Shown one piece after another: positions 25,328-37,030 of a stretch of DNA of 64,000 bases. Source of the stretch: Microtetraspora sp. NBRC 16547 (GTDB taxonomy: Bacteria > Actinomycetota > Actinomycetes > Streptosporangiales > Streptosporangiaceae); contig NZ_BSSE01000017.1 of assembly GCF_030268965.1 (NCBI RefSeq), positions 1 through 64,000 of the forward strand, read 5' to 3'. The number at the start of each line of letters is the position of its first letter. Position 1 is the first letter of the stretch. The position numbers were made by a program, and so were the translations under genes. The notes under the pieces were generated by a model. It worked only from the letters and a program-made list of their open reading frames with translations, ran no database searches and had not been told where the DNA came from.

Positions 25328-26403
25328 ATGGTGTCCACAATCGTCTGGGGTACCGGCAACGTGGGCCGCGCGGCCATCCGCGCCGTCGAGGCCCATCCGG
25401 CACTGGAACTCACCGCCGTGCTCGTTCACAATCCCGACAAGGTCGGCCGCGACGCGGGCGATCTCGGCGGGCTCGACCACCGCCTGGGAGTCGCCGCGAC
25501 GGACGACGTCGACGCGGTCCTCGCCTCCGGTCCCCGCGCCGTGGTGTACGCGGCGTCCGGCGACATCCGTCCCGACGAGGCCCTCGCCGATATCATCAGG
25601 GCGATCCGAGCCGGAGCCGTGGTCGTCACGCCCTCGCTGTATCCGCTGTACGACCAGCGCAACGCCCCGCCCGAGCTGCGGGAACCGGTCCTGGCCGCCA
25701 TCGCCGACGGCGGCGGCTCGCTCTTCGTCTCCGGCGTCGACCCCGGCTGGGGCAACGACGTGTTACCGCTGCTGGTCAGCGGACTCGGCACCACCATCGA
25801 CGCGATCCGCTGCCAGGAGATCTTCGACTACACCACCTACGACCAGCCCGACTCGGTCCGGTACCTGGTCGGCATGGGCCAGCCCATGGACTACGAGCCG
25901 CCGATGATCGCGCCGACGGTCCCGACCATGGTGTGGGGCGGGCAGGTGCGGATGATGGCCCGGGCCCTCGGCGTCGACCTCGAGGAGATCCGCGAGACCG
26001 TGGATCGGCGCCCGCTCGACGCCACCGTGAGCACCACGGCCATGGGCGATTTCGAGGCCGGCACCCAGGGCGCGGTCCGGTTCGAGGTGCAGGGCATCGT
26101 CGAGGGCGAGCCGCGCATCGTCATCGAGCACGTCACCCGCATCCACCCGTCCTGCGCGCCCGACTGGCCGACGCCTCCCGACGGCGAGGGGGCGCATCGG
26201 GTGATCATCGAGGGCCGCCCGCGCATCGAGGTCACCATCGAGGCCACCGACGAGGGCGGCAACCGGTCCGCGGGCGGGAACGCCACCGCGGTCGGCCGGC
26301 TGGTGAGCGCCATCGACTGGCTCCTGGAGGCGAAACCCGGGTTCTACGACGCGCTCGACGTCCCGCTGCGCCCCGCGGTGGGCCGGCTCGGAAGGAAACG
26401 ATC

Positions 26404-26407
<4 letters not shown>
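25328..26407 (+). CDS. dihydrodipicolinate-reductase-like NAD(P)H amine dehydrogenase family protein
   Basis: 359 residues. An N-terminal Rossmann motif WGTGNVGRAAIRAVEAHP is followed by a DapB-like dinucleotide domain and a long C-terminal alpha/beta domain (MGQPMDYEPPMIAPTVPTM, then EGQIVEGEPRIVIEHVTRIH-type strands). This matches the actinobacterial family labelled dihydrodipicolinate reductase or NAD(P)H-dependent amine dehydrogenase, which is distinct from true DapB and often found near steroid or acyl-CoA catabolic genes. The reaction is unknown. The start is ATG 25328, apparently leaderless under a KstR2-type palindrome. It overlaps the next gene by ATGA. Confidence 0.7.
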
Positions 26408-28670
<2,263 letters not shown>

Positions 28671-28678
28671 GGCCGTCC

Positions 28679-28712
28679 GCGGCGGGCCGGCCACGCGCGG
28701 CCGGCCCGCCGC
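28679..28712 (+). terminator. hairpin after cholesterol oxidase
   Basis: Perfect 14-bp stem GCGGCGGGCCGGCC and complement with a 6-base loop, eight bases after the stop. Confidence 0.8.
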
Positions 28713-28772
28713 ATCCGACGCGACCGGAGATCCATGCTCCGGACACCTCTGTCCTCGCCGCTCCCCACCCGG

Positions 28773-30353
28773 TCACTCCGGTCTCCGGCGCCGGAGGATC
28801 GCCGACGCGGGAAGCAGGACGGCCAGGGCCAGGCACAGCCAGGCGAACCAGTCGCCCGCCCAGGTGTAGACCGTGCGGGCGGCGCCCGTGCCGACGGTCG
28901 CGGTGAGCACCGTCGGCGCGAGACCCGTGGTCGCGGTCTCGGCGCGGACCCTGCCGTACGGATCGCTCACCGTCAGGTTCCCGTTCGCCGCGCTGCGCAC
29001 GGCCCAGAACCCGTTCTCGACCCCGCGCAACACGGTCGTCCGCGCGTGCTGCCATCCGTCGAGGTCGAAGTCCCAGGCGGGCAGCAGCATGACCTGCGCG
29101 CCCCCGCTGCGGTACGCGCGGGCCAGCTCGGGGAAGTCCAGGTCCTTGCAGATCGCCACGCCGGTCTCGGCGCGGAGGAACAGCCGGTCGCCGGGCTCGT
29201 ACGGCTCCACCCCGGGCACCATGTGCTGCTTGTGGTAGACGCCCGGCTCACCTCCCCCGGCCGGGAAGAACATCGCGGTGTTGTGGTTAGCGTCGGTGAC
29301 GATCACACCCGCGACCACGTCCATACGCCGCTCGCGGGCCAGCGCCGCGAGCGGGCGGGAGATCAGGGGAAGGTCCGCCGCCGTCGTCACGAACCCGCCT
29401 TCCGGCAGGACCACGGCGTCGGTCCCCGGCGGCAGCGCCCGCACCCGTGCCAGCACCTCGCGGAGACGTTCCCGGCCGCGCGGCGTGTCGATCGGCGCCC
29501 AGTCGTCCTGCTGCCGGGAGGCCAGCAGGACGACCGTCCTTTCCGTGCCCCTTTCCGTGCCCCTTTCCGTGCCCCTTTCCGTGCCGTACGGCTCGGCCAG
29601 GGCGAGCCGTACGGCTCCGCCGACCGCGACGAGGACCGTTAGCGTCAGCGCGGTCACCGCGACCCGCCATGGGCGCTTCGCCGCCTGCCGCCGGTCCCCT
29701 TGCCGCGCGTCCCGCCGGGGCGCGGCGGAGGCGGCCAGCGCCGCCGGGACGGCCGTCACCAGGAACGAGATCCCCCACCCGCCGGTCAGCGCGGCGAGCT
29801 GGACCACCGGCAGGACCCCGGCCTGCGTGTGCGCCAGGCTCCAGATCGCGCCGTACGGCGTGAGGGCCGCGACGAGGTACTCGGCGCTCACCCACACGGC
29901 GGGCACGACCGCCGCCGCCGACCACAGGCGGCCGCGCCGTACCAGTGTCCGGAAGAGCAGGACGGCCAGGGCCGCGACCAGCGCGGGCAGGACGACGGTG
30001 AGCAGCGCGACCGGAAGCGGCAGCTCCATCCGGCCCCGCTGGAGCTCCCACATGTTCGCCCCGCCCACGGCCCATGCCGCCACCGCCGCGAGGCACGCGC
30101 GGACAGCGGTCGTCCGCGGCGCGATCAGCAGCACCGGCAAGGGAGCCGCCCAAATAAGCCACGGGATCGGATGCAGACCCGTGCCGAAGTGGAGCAACCC
30201 CGCCGAGAGCGCCGCGCACGCGACGAGCGCGAGCGGGTCGCCGGCCCGGCGCACGCCACCGAGTCCGCGGGGACGGTCGACCCTCCCGCGGGAACCCTCC
30301 GGACGGTCAGTGCCGGAACGGCTGATATCTGGACTGATGGAATCTGGACACAT
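28773..30353 (-). CDS. apolipoprotein N-acyltransferase-like membrane nitrilase protein
   Basis: 526 residues from ATG 30353 (AGGAGG upstream). About six N-terminal membrane helices (GDPLALVACAALSAGLLHFG through ISFLVTAVPAALAASA) are followed by a periplasm-facing nitrilase domain, and a final helix (WFAWLCLALAVLLPASAIL). Nitrilase triad candidates are Glu in VVLPEGG, Lys in YHKQHMVPG and Cys in VAICKDLDFPE, the Lnt arrangement. Lnt N-acylates lipoproteins; this divergent copy could act on another amine. A 12-bp repeat (29539-29586) inserts GTERGTERGTERGTER at the start of the nitrilase domain. It lies downstream of a two-component system on the same strand, with an 81-bp gap. Confidence 0.7.
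   Translation of the reverse strand: MCPDSISPDISRSGTDRPEGSRGRVDRPRGLGGVRRAGDPLALVACAALSAGLLHFGTGLHPIPWLIWAAPLPVLLIAPRTTAVRACLAAVAAWAVGGANMWELQRGRMELPLPVALLTVVLPALVAALAVLLFRTLVRRGRLWSAAAVVPAVWVSAEYLVAALTPYGAIWSLAHTQAGVLPVVQLAALTGGWGISFLVTAVPAALAASAAPRRDARQGDRRQAAKRPWRVAVTALTLTVLVAVGGAVRLALAEPYGTERGTERGTERGTERTVVLLASRQQDDWAPIDTPRGRERLREVLARVRALPPGTDAVVLPEGGFVTTAADLPLISRPLAALARERRMDVVAGVIVTDANHNTAMFFPAGGGEPGVYHKQHMVPGVEPYEPGDRLFLRAETGVAICKDLDFPELARAYRSGGAQVMLLPAWDFDLDGWQHARTTVLRGVENGFWAVRSAANGNLTVSDPYGRVRAETATTGLAPTVLTATVGTGAARTVYTWAGDWFAWLCLALAVLLPASAILRRRRPE
29539..29586 (-). repeat. four 12-bp in-frame repeats in Lnt-like gene
   Basis: Four tandem copies of CTTTCCGTGCCC, the last ending in G, encode GTER repeated four times between the last membrane helix and the nitrilase domain. 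Being a multiple of three, copy-number change alters only linker length. Confidence 0.9.
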
Positions 30354-30434
30354 GGGACGGCCTCCTCGCGAATCGCCGTCGATGCTGCCCGCGAAGGGGT
30401 GCCGTCCGGATCGCCGCCGCGAGTGAATCCCGGC

Positions 30435-31100
30435 TCACTCCTGCGATGGAGACCCCGGGACGGCCACCCCCGACTCATACGCGAAGACGACGGCCTGGGC
30501 GCGGTCGCGCAGGCCGAGCTTGGTCAGCAGGTTGCTCACGTGGGTCTTCACCGTGTGCTCGCTGACCACCAGCTCGGCGGCGATCTCGGCGTTCGACAGG
30601 CCGCGCGCGACCTGCGCCAGCGTCTCGCGCTCCCGGACGGTCAGCTCGTCGAGCCTGGCCTTCAGGCGGGGTACGGCGTGGCCGCCCCGCGCCAGCGTCT
30701 CGATCAGTCGCCGGGTCACCGTCGGAGCGAGCAGCCCCTCCCCCGCGGCGACCACCCGAACCGCGCGGACCAGCTCGTCGCGATGCGCGTCCTTGAGCAG
30801 GAACCCGCTCGCGCCCGCGCCCAGCGCCGCGTACACGTATTCGTCCAGGTCGAACATGGTCAGCACGAGCACGCGGGCGGACGTGGCGGCACGGATCCGC
30901 CGCGTCGCCTCGACGCCGTCCATGGTGGGCATCCGGATGTCCATCAGCACGACGTCCGGCTGGAGTTCGGCCGCCGCGCGAACCGCTTCGACGCCGTCGG
31001 ACGCCTCGCCGACCACGGTGATGTCCGGTTGCGCGTCCAGGATCATGGAGAAGCCGCCGCGGAACAGGTCCTGGTCGTCGGCGACGAGGACGCGCAGCAT
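30435..31100 (-). CDS. NarL/FixJ-family response regulator
   Basis: 221 residues. The receiver domain (1-120) has the acidic pocket (VLVADDQ), phosphoacceptor Asp in VVLMDIRMPTMDG and Lys in FLLKDA. The LuxR-type HTH (about 152-210) has LTVRERETLAQVARGLSNAE and VSEHTVKTHVSNLLTKLGL. The start is ATG 31100, which overlaps the stop of the histidine kinase gene (TGATG), so it is the partner of that kinase. Target genes are unknown; the downstream Lnt-like gene is a candidate. Confidence 0.9.
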   Translation of the reverse strand: MLRVLVADDQDLFRGGFSMILDAQPDITVVGEASDGVEAVRAAAELQPDVVLMDIRMPTMDGVEATRRIRAATSARVLVLTMFDLDEYVYAALGAGASGFLLKDAHRDELVRAVRVVAAGEGLLAPTVTRRLIETLARGGHAVPRLKARLDELTVRERETLAQVARGLSNAEIAAELVVSEHTVKTHVSNLLTKLGLRDRAQAVVFAYESGVAVPGSPSQE

Positions 31101-32311
31101 CAGCCGGCCGCCTCTCCGGACGGTTTCCGGACCGGGAGCGTCGCCTCGACGGCGAACCCGCCGGACCGTCCCGGCTCCGCCCGGAAGGTGCCGCCGCACG
31201 CGGCGACCCGTTCCCGCATCCCGATCAGCCCGTGCCCTCCGCCCGGACCGTGCCCTCCGCTCGGTCCGTCCCCGCGATCGCCGGGGCCGCGGCCGTCGTC
31301 GGCCACCTCGATCCGCAGCGCGTCCGGCGACCAGTCGAGCACGACCTCGGCCCTGGAAGCCCCCGCGTGGCGCAGCGTGTTGGTGAGCGCCTCCTGCACG
31401 AGCCGGTACGCCGCCACCTCGGCCTCCGGGGGAAGCAGGCGCGGCGTGCCGCGCGACTCGACGGTCACCGCCAGGCCCACCCGCCCGACCCGCTCCGCGA
31501 GGTGTTCCAACGCGTCGAGTCCGGGCGGCGGTTCGGCGGGGTCGGGCCCAGTGGTGTCGGGCCCAGTGGTGTCGGGCCCAGTGGCGCGGAGCACGCCGAA
31601 GATGTGCCGAAGCTGGCCGATCGCCTCCCGGCCGGTCTGGCCGATAGTCTCGAACGCCGTCTCGGCCCGGTCCGGCCGGGTGTGGACCATCAGCGCGCCC
31701 GCCTCCGCCTGGACGACCATCATGCCGACGGAGTGGGTCAGGATGTCGTGCATGTCGCGAACGATCCGGGTCCGCTCCCGCGCGGCGGCGGCCATGCTCT
31801 CCTCCTCCAGCCTGCGGGCCCGTTCGCGCAGCGCGGTGATCTCGGCCGAGCGGGCCCGCGCCCCCATGCCCAGCGCGTACGCGGTGGCGAACGCCATCCC
31901 GAGGTAACCGAAGGACTCCGGCGGCTCCCCAGGGACGATCAGGGACACCACCAGGGATCCGGCCCAGCAGGCGACGGCCGGGAGCTGCCAGCGCAGCGGG
32001 CTGCGCGCCGCGACCGTGTACGCCGCCACCAGCGCTCCGTACGGCAGCGGCGGCATGGCCTGTTCCAGCGACAGCACGGTCGTCGCCGCGCCCACCAGGA
32101 GAGCGACGGACACCGGCGCGCGCCGCCTCCACAGCAGCGGCGCGGAGGCGGCGACGGCCGACCCCGTGCCGAGCCATCCGGCGGACGCCCAGGTCAGCTG
32201 GGGCCACAGTGTGGCGACCAGAACCAGCGCGGCGATCCCGGCGTCGATCGTGTGCGGTCCCGGGCGGCGCGGTCCGGTCCGCCCGCGCGGAAGCGGGAAA
32301 ATCAGTGACAC
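31100..32311 (-). CDS. NarL-type sensor histidine kinase (HisKA_3)
   Basis: 403 residues from GTG 32311, preceded by AGGGAGCTTC; an upstream GTG at 32350 has no ribosome site. About five membrane segments come first (DAGIAALVLVATLWPQLTWA onward). The HisKA_3 box follows with the phospho-accepting His in RTRIVRDMHDILTHSVGMMV, then the HATPase domain with AAYRLVQEALTNTLRHAGAS, VADDGRGPG and GGGHGLIGMRERV. It phosphorylates the overlapping response regulator. A 15-bp repeat (31541-31585) encodes TGPDT units in the linker between the dimerisation and ATPase parts. The signal is unknown. Confidence 0.9.
   Translation of the reverse strand: MSLIFPLPRGRTGPRRPGPHTIDAGIAALVLVATLWPQLTWASAGWLGTGSAVAASAPLLWRRRAPVSVALLVGAATTVLSLEQAMPPLPYGALVAAYTVAARSPLRWQLPAVACWAGSLVVSLIVPGEPPESFGYLGMAFATAYALGMGARARSAEITALRERARRLEEESMAAAARERTRIVRDMHDILTHSVGMMVVQAEAGALMVHTRPDRAETAFETIGQTGREAIGQLRHIFGVLRATGPDTTGPDTTGPDPAEPPPGLDALEHLAERVGRVGLAVTVESRGTPRLLPPEAEVAAYRLVQEALTNTLRHAGASRAEVVLDWSPDALRIEVADDGRGPGDRGDGPSGGHGPGGGHGLIGMRERVAACGGTFRAEPGRSGGFAVEATLPVRKPSGEAAG
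31541..31585 (-). repeat. three 15-bp in-frame repeats in histidine kinase gene
   Basis: Three tandem copies of GTCGGGCCCAGTGGT, the last with one change, encode repeated TGPDT in the linker just before the ATPase domain. Length change would not break the frame. Confidence 0.9.
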
Positions 32312-32459
32312 GAAGCTCCCTGAACGTTCTCGCTTCCGAGTATCGATCACCGCCCACCGTCCGGGAACGCCGATCCGGCCCGAAGGGCGGGTGCTCAGGA
32401 CCTCAGCCAGTTGAGGGCGAGCCAGAGGCGGGCCCCCTGACCGCCCTCCCTCCGCGCGT

Positions 32460-33053
32460 TCAGGGGGCGAACGCGCGGAGGGTGATCTCCACCAGCGCGT
32501 CGGCGTACTGCGGGGTGAGCGGCCCGGAGCGGTGCAGCCAGCGCTGGTAGAGCGGGGCGTACAGCACCTCGAGCACCAGGTCAAGGTCGGCGTCCGCGGC
32601 GAGCTGGCCGGCCCGCTGGGCGCTGCGTAGCCGTTCCTTCTTGGCCTCGTCGACGGGGCCGGCCAACTTCTCGCGATACTGGGCGGCGAGGGCGGGGTCA
32701 CCGATGATCTCCGTGTTGAGCGCCCTGATGGGCGCCTCGAACACCGGGTCGGCGAACTCGGCGACGGTCGCCCGCATGACGGTCTTGAGGTCGGCCTCAA
32801 GGTCGCCGGTGTCGGGGAGGCTCATGCCCTCCTCGCTCTCACTGAGCGCGAGGAAGGAGTCGAAGATCACCGCACCTTTTGACGGCCACCATCGGTAGAT
32901 GGTCTGCTTGCCCACTCCCGCCCGGGCGGCGATGGCCTCGATCGAGACCTTGGCGTATCCGAGCTCGGAGACCAGATCGCGCGCGGCTTCGAGGACGGCC
33001 TGTCGGGACCGTTCACTGCGGCGGGCTGGGTTCGGTTTTCTGGGTTGGGACAT
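32460..33053 (-). CDS. TetR-family regulator, likely of the divergent ABC-F gene
   Basis: 197 residues from ATG 33053. The N-terminal HTH reads RSRQAVLEAARDLVSELGYA, then VSIEAIAARAGVGKQTIYRW, the classic TetR DNA-binding domain; the C-terminal part (LDLVLEVLYAPLYQRWLHRS) is the TetR_C_11-like ligand/dimer region. It is divergent from an ABC-F gene, with two related palindromes in the 149-bp spacer, one overlapping a TTGACA -35 box. The simplest model is autoregulation and induction of the ABC-F protein by an antibiotic ligand. Confidence 0.85.
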   Translation of the reverse strand: MSQPRKPNPARRSERSRQAVLEAARDLVSELGYAKVSIEAIAARAGVGKQTIYRWWPSKGAVIFDSFLALSESEEGMSLPDTGDLEADLKTVMRATVAEFADPVFEAPIRALNTEIIGDPALAAQYREKLAGPVDEAKKERLRSAQRAGQLAADADLDLVLEVLYAPLYQRWLHRSGPLTPQYADALVEITLRAFAP

Positions 33054-33080
33054 GCCTGGAGCATACCACTCGGCGAGACG

Positions 33081-33152
33081 AGACGGTCCGTCTTGACATA
33101 GAACCGACCTCCCCCCACACTGTGACGTGACGAGACGATCCGTATCGTCTCG
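33081..33152 (+). promoter_or_regulatory. ABC-F promoter flanked by two TetR-type palindromes
   Basis: Site 1, AGACGGTCCGTCT (33081-33093), touches the -35 TTGACA (33093-33098). Site 2 (33131-33152) has arms CGAGACGAT/ATCGTCTCG around CCGT. Both share the core CGAGACG-R-TCCGT. A CACACT -10 lies 17 bases after the -35. Binding at both sites would bracket the promoter. Confidence 0.65.
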
Positions 33153-33202
33153 AATGACGCGATCGCCGCGTCCAGTCCGCACCGAGAAGAGGAGGTGGGC
33201 CT

Positions 33203-34858
33203 TTGCGTACCGCTCCCCAACTGGCCCTTACGGAGGCAACCAAGCGTTACGGCACCCGCGTCGTCCTGGACCGGGTGTCACTCACCGTCAAACCCGGCGA
33301 GCGGATCGGGGTGATCGGCGACAACGGGTCCGGAAAGTCCACCCTGCTCAGGCTCATGGCAGAGACCGAGCGGCCGGACAACGGCGAGCTCGTGGTCGTG
33401 GCGCCCGGCGGCATCGGATATCTGCCGCAGTCACTCGCGCTGCCTCCGCACTTGGCCGTGGCCGACGCGGTCGACCTGGCGCTCGCCGATCTGCGCGAGC
33501 TCGAAGCCCGGATGCGGGCGGCCGAACGGTCGCTCGGCGAGCCCGGCGCGGAGGCTCGCGCCGGGCTCGACGCCTACGTCCGATTGGTGGCGGAGTTCGA
33601 AGCGCGGGGCGGCTACGAGGCCGACACTCGGGTGGAGGTCGCGCTGCACGCGCTCGGGCTGCCCGGACTCGACCGGAGCCGTCCGCTCGGCACGCTCTCC
33701 GGCGGCGAGCGATCCAGGCTCGCCCTGGCCGCCACGCTGGCGTCCGCCCCTGAGCTGCTGCTACTCGACGAGCCGACCAACGACCTGGACGACCAGGCCG
33801 TGGCCTGGCTCGAACAGCGCCTGCGCGCCCACCGGGGCACAGTCGTGGCGATCACCCACGACCGGGCGTTCCTGGAGCGGGTGACCACCGCAATCCTGGA
33901 GGTCTCCGACGGGCAGGTGCGCCGCTACGGCGACGGGTACGCCGGATACCTCACGGCCAAGGCCGCCGAACGCGCCGCCCAGGCGCGGGCCCACGAGGAA
34001 TGGAAGGCCGAGCTGGACCGGCATGCCACGCTGGTGGCGGCCAACGCGGGCCGGCTGGCCGTGATTCCCCGCAAGATGGCCAAGGCGGGCATGGGCACCG
34101 GAGCCTGGCGGGCGCGCTCGCGTACGCACGGGGCCGCCGGACGCATCCGGCAGTCCCAGCAGCGGCTGCGGTGGCTCACCGGCCACCCGGCGCCGCCGCC
34201 ACCCGAGCCGCTGCGCTTCACCGCCGCGCTCGCCACCGCGGAAACCGCCGCCGGGGCCGAGGTGGCCGCGCTCGACGGCGTGGTGGTGACCGGGCGGCTC
34301 CGCCTCGACTCCCTGGCCATCCGCGCCGGTGAGCGGCTGCTCGTCACCGGCCCGAACGGCGCGGGCAAGACCACGCTGATGCGGGTGCTCAGCGGGGAGC
34401 TGCAGCCGGACGCGGGCGCGGTACGGCGGGCCGGCCGGGTCGGGTTCTTCCGCCAGGACGAGCTGGACACCGGCGACGTACGGCAGGCCGGACCTGCCGG
34501 GGCGGCGGACCGTACCGTGCTGCGGGCCTACGCGCAGGGGCGTCCCGGGAGCCTGGACGAGCACGCGGACGCGCTGCTGGCTCTGGGACTGTTCCGGCCG
34601 TCCGACCTGGGGCTGCGCCTGTGCGAGCTCTCTTATGGACAGCGCCGGCGGATCGAGCTGGCGCGGCTGGTGAGTGAGCCCGTGGACCTGCTCCTGCTCG
34701 ACGAGCCGACCAACCACCTGTCGCCGATGCTCGTGGAGCAGTTGGAGGAGGCGCTGGCCTCTTACCAGGGCGCGCTGGTGGTCGTGACGCACGACCGGCG
34801 CCTGCGGGCCGCGTTCACCGGCTCCCACCTGGAGCTGGGCACGGGAGTGGCGGCGTAG
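33203..34858 (+). CDS. ABC-F family ATPase, probable ribosome-protection antibiotic resistance
   Basis: 551 residues from TTG 33203, preceded by AGGAGG. Two ABC domains and no membrane segments: Walker A GDNGSGKST and GPNGAGKTT, signatures LSGGERSRL and LSYGQRRRI, Walker B with DEPTNDLDD and DEPTNHLSP. The interdomain linker (about 240-320) is charged and carries RARSRTHGAAGR, the position of the P-site-reaching antibiotic-resistance loop in ABC-F proteins. Family members displace macrolides, lincosamides or other drugs from the ribosome. TetR control and a regulated promoter favour a resistance role over housekeeping EttA-like function. Drug specificity cannot be read from sequence. Confidence 0.85.
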   Translation: MRTAPQLALTEATKRYGTRVVLDRVSLTVKPGERIGVIGDNGSGKSTLLRLMAETERPDNGELVVVAPGGIGYLPQSLALPPHLAVADAVDLALADLRELEARMRAAERSLGEPGAEARAGLDAYVRLVAEFEARGGYEADTRVEVALHALGLPGLDRSRPLGTLSGGERSRLALAATLASAPELLLLDEPTNDLDDQAVAWLEQRLRAHRGTVVAITHDRAFLERVTTAILEVSDGQVRRYGDGYAGYLTAKAAERAAQARAHEEWKAELDRHATLVAANAGRLAVIPRKMAKAGMGTGAWRARSRTHGAAGRIRQSQQRLRWLTGHPAPPPPEPLRFTAALATAETAAGAEVAALDGVVVTGRLRLDSLAIRAGERLLVTGPNGAGKTTLMRVLSGELQPDAGAVRRAGRVGFFRQDELDTGDVRQAGPAGAADRTVLRAYAQGRPGSLDEHADALLALGLFRPSDLGLRLCELSYGQRRRIELARLVSEPVDLLLLDEPTNHLSPMLVEQLEEALASYQGALVVVTHDRRLRAAFTGSHLELGTGVAA

Positions 34859-34938
34859 CCGGCCGCACGCGAGCGCGCGGACAAGCCGACCTCGGCCAGG
34901 ACGCCCACCGTCTCGGAACACCACGCCGGTGAGGGCGG

Positions 34939-35661
34939 GTGCGGGACCTGCTCCTCTTCGCGGGAGGCGTCGGCCTCTTCGTTCTCGGAATCGTGGTGAA
35001 GGGCCGTTTTCCGCTCGTCGGTGCGTACGGGTCCGTGGTGGTCATGGCGGCCGGGCTGGTGCTGCTGCTGTTCGGCGTGACCCTGGCCGCGACCTGGTTG
35101 ATCAGGGCGTACGCCCGCAGGGCCGGTCGACGGGCCCGGTCGGCGGAGGCGCTGCTGGCCGCGCGGCTGGTCGAGGCGGATCCGCGGGCGTGGGCCAGGG
35201 CCCTGTCCGTGGTGAGCCTGACGGTGTTCTTCGGCGCGGCGGCCGGGGCCCAGCAGGCCGGCGTCGGCTACTCCCAGGCCCACGCGCTGGTGGACGTCGC
35301 GCTCCTGGTGGCACTGGTGACCTCGACGGTCGCCCTGGTGGTGCACCAGGCGGAGGAACTGATCGACCTTCGCCGCTCGTTCGCCGCACTGGCCGCTTCC
35401 GGAGTGCCGCAGCGGGCGCTGAGCGGGGTGCTCATGCGGCAGGCCGCCATCGCCGCACTGCCGGTCTGCGTGATGGCGGCCGTCTCGGGAGTTGCCGTGG
35501 TGGTTTTTACCGTTATGGACGTCTACCAAGTTCAGTGGCTCGGCTGGGCGGTTGCCAGGGCCGTGGCCATGGCGGGCGTCGGGATGCTCGCCGCGGTGCT
35601 CGTCGCCCTGGCGGCACGCCCCCTGTTGCGCGGCGCACTCCGTTTTGAGACGTGGATATGA
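34939..35661 (+). pseudogene. FtsX-like ABC permease, C-terminal fragment
   Basis: 240 codons from GTG 34939. Four hydrophobic segments (LLFAGGVGLFVLGIVVKG, VVVMAAGLVLLLFGVTLAAT, ALLVALVTSTVALVVHQAEEL, AVSGVAVVVFTVMD) and the helix-loop pattern RSFAALAASGVPQRALSGVL are features of the C-terminal half of FtsX/MacB-type permeases. Such proteins are normally 800 or more residues in actinomycetes, with an N-terminal extracytoplasmic domain. That part is absent, and there is no ATPase partner in the right frame. The start has only a weak ribosome site. Likely the residue of a deleted permease gene, but expression as a small membrane protein is not excluded. Confidence 0.55.
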
Positions 35662-35725
35662 CCACGGTCCCGTAGTAGATGATCGGGAGAAGCGTGATCA
35701 CCGTCCGCCGGGATCCGCGACCTCC

Positions 35726-37030
35726 TCACGGAGATCCGCCGGCCGTTGCCGCCGGGCGCGGCTCGCTCGCGCCCGGCAGGTCACGCCGGGAACGCATCGG
35801 GCCGAGCGCGAGGATCAGCGAGCACGGCGCGAGCAGCCCAGCCATGATCCACATGGTGGGGCGGAGGCCGAGTAGGTCGCCGAGGAACCCGCCGAGCAGC
35901 GACCCGATCGGGATGGTGCTGTGGTTGAGCATCATCGTCGTCGCAACGACCCGCCCCAGCAGGTGGGGCGGGCAGTAGCTCTGCCGGAAGCCGCCCAGCA
36001 CGATGTTGCAGGCGACGATCCCCGCACCCACCGTGAACGAGCCGACGGCGAAGAGCAGCAGACCGGGGCCCGGCGTGGTCAGCGGCAGCAGGAGCGCGAA
36101 GGGGCCGGTGACCAGCTGCAGGAGCAGCATTCCGCGGGCGGTCCCGAAGCTCCGGCCGACCGCGGTGGCGAGCAGGGCGCCGGCGATGCCGCCGAGGCTG
36201 CCGACCATGATCAGGCCGCCGACCGTCGCCGCGTTCGCCCCCACCGTGCGTACCAGAAAGACGATCTGGATCCCCTGGTAGCCCATCAACGCCAGGTTGA
36301 CCAGGGCGCCGTAGACGACCATCGGCCGCAGGTAGCGGTCGTGCACGACGAAGCGCAGGCCCTCGCCGATCTGGCGGCGCAAGGTGTCCCCCTGCGCCAG
36401 GGCTGCCGGTACCGGCTCGCGGACGCGGAGCATGAGCAGGCACACGGTCGAGATGACGAAGGTCACCGCGTCGATCAGCAGCCCGGAGACCGCGCCGAAG
36501 GCGTCGGCGACCAGGCCCGCCGCACCGCGGCCGATCACACGCGTCGCCGCCTCGCTCCCCTGGAGTTTCGCGTTGCCCTCAAGCAGGTCGCGACCGTCGA
36601 GCACGGCGGGAACGTACGCGTGGTACGCCGTGCTGAAGAACACCGTGGCGACACCGCAGACGGCCGCGACGGCGAGCAGGTGGGCGAACGTGAGCGCCCC
36701 CAGCCACGCGGCGACCGGGACGCTCGCGTACATGGCCGCCGAGACGAGGTTGCCGGCGATCAGGACGGGCCGCTTCTGGAGCCGGTCCACCCACGCGCCG
36801 ACCGGCAGCCCGATGACCAGCCACGGCAGCCAGACGACGGCGGCGAGCAGGCCGACGGCGAACGTGTCGACCCGCAGGACCACCACCGCGATCAGGGGCA
36901 ACGCCACGCCGGTGATACTGGTCCCCAGGCCGCTGGCGGTCTCACCGATCCATAGCAACCGGAAGTCCCGCTGTCCCAGCACGCCGAAGCGGCGGCGTCC
37001 GGTCGGCGCGGTGTCGCCCGTCGATTTCAT
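35726..37030 (-). CDS. MFS transporter (intact copy of a duplicated gene)
   Basis: 434 residues from ATG 37030, preceded by GGAGGCTTTG. About 12 membrane helices: FGVLGQRDFRLLWIGETASG start, the motif-A-like loop GAWVDRLQKRPVLIAGNLVS, and the second-half loop VGRSFGTARGMLLLQLV. The layout fits the MFS_3/EntS-like drug or siderophore exporter group. A second copy lies at 39210-40213 but has lost 100 codons and a frame. The duplication includes about 10 bp beyond the stop and about 30 bp upstream of the start. Substrate is unknown. Confidence 0.85.
   Translation of the reverse strand: MKSTGDTAPTGRRRFGVLGQRDFRLLWIGETASGLGTSITGVALPLIAVVVLRVDTFAVGLLAAVVWLPWLVIGLPVGAWVDRLQKRPVLIAGNLVSAAMYASVPVAAWLGALTFAHLLAVAAVCGVATVFFSTAYHAYVPAVLDGRDLLEGNAKLQGSEAATRVIGRGAAGLVADAFGAVSGLLIDAVTFVISTVCLLMLRVREPVPAALAQGDTLRRQIGEGLRFVVHDRYLRPMVVYGALVNLALMGYQGIQIVFLVRTVGANAATVGGLIMVGSLGGIAGALLATAVGRSFGTARGMLLLQLVTGPFALLLPLTTPGPGLLLFAVGSFTVGAGIVACNIVLGGFRQSYCPPHLLGRVVATTMMLNHSTIPIGSLLGGFLGDLLGLRPTMWIMAGLLAPCSLILALGPMRSRRDLPGASEPRPAATAGGSP

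Noticed and set aside
32312-32350. Upstream GTG (32350) as start of the histidine kinase
   Set aside because: No ribosome site, whereas GTG 32311 has AGGGAG at good spacing and still leaves all membrane helices.
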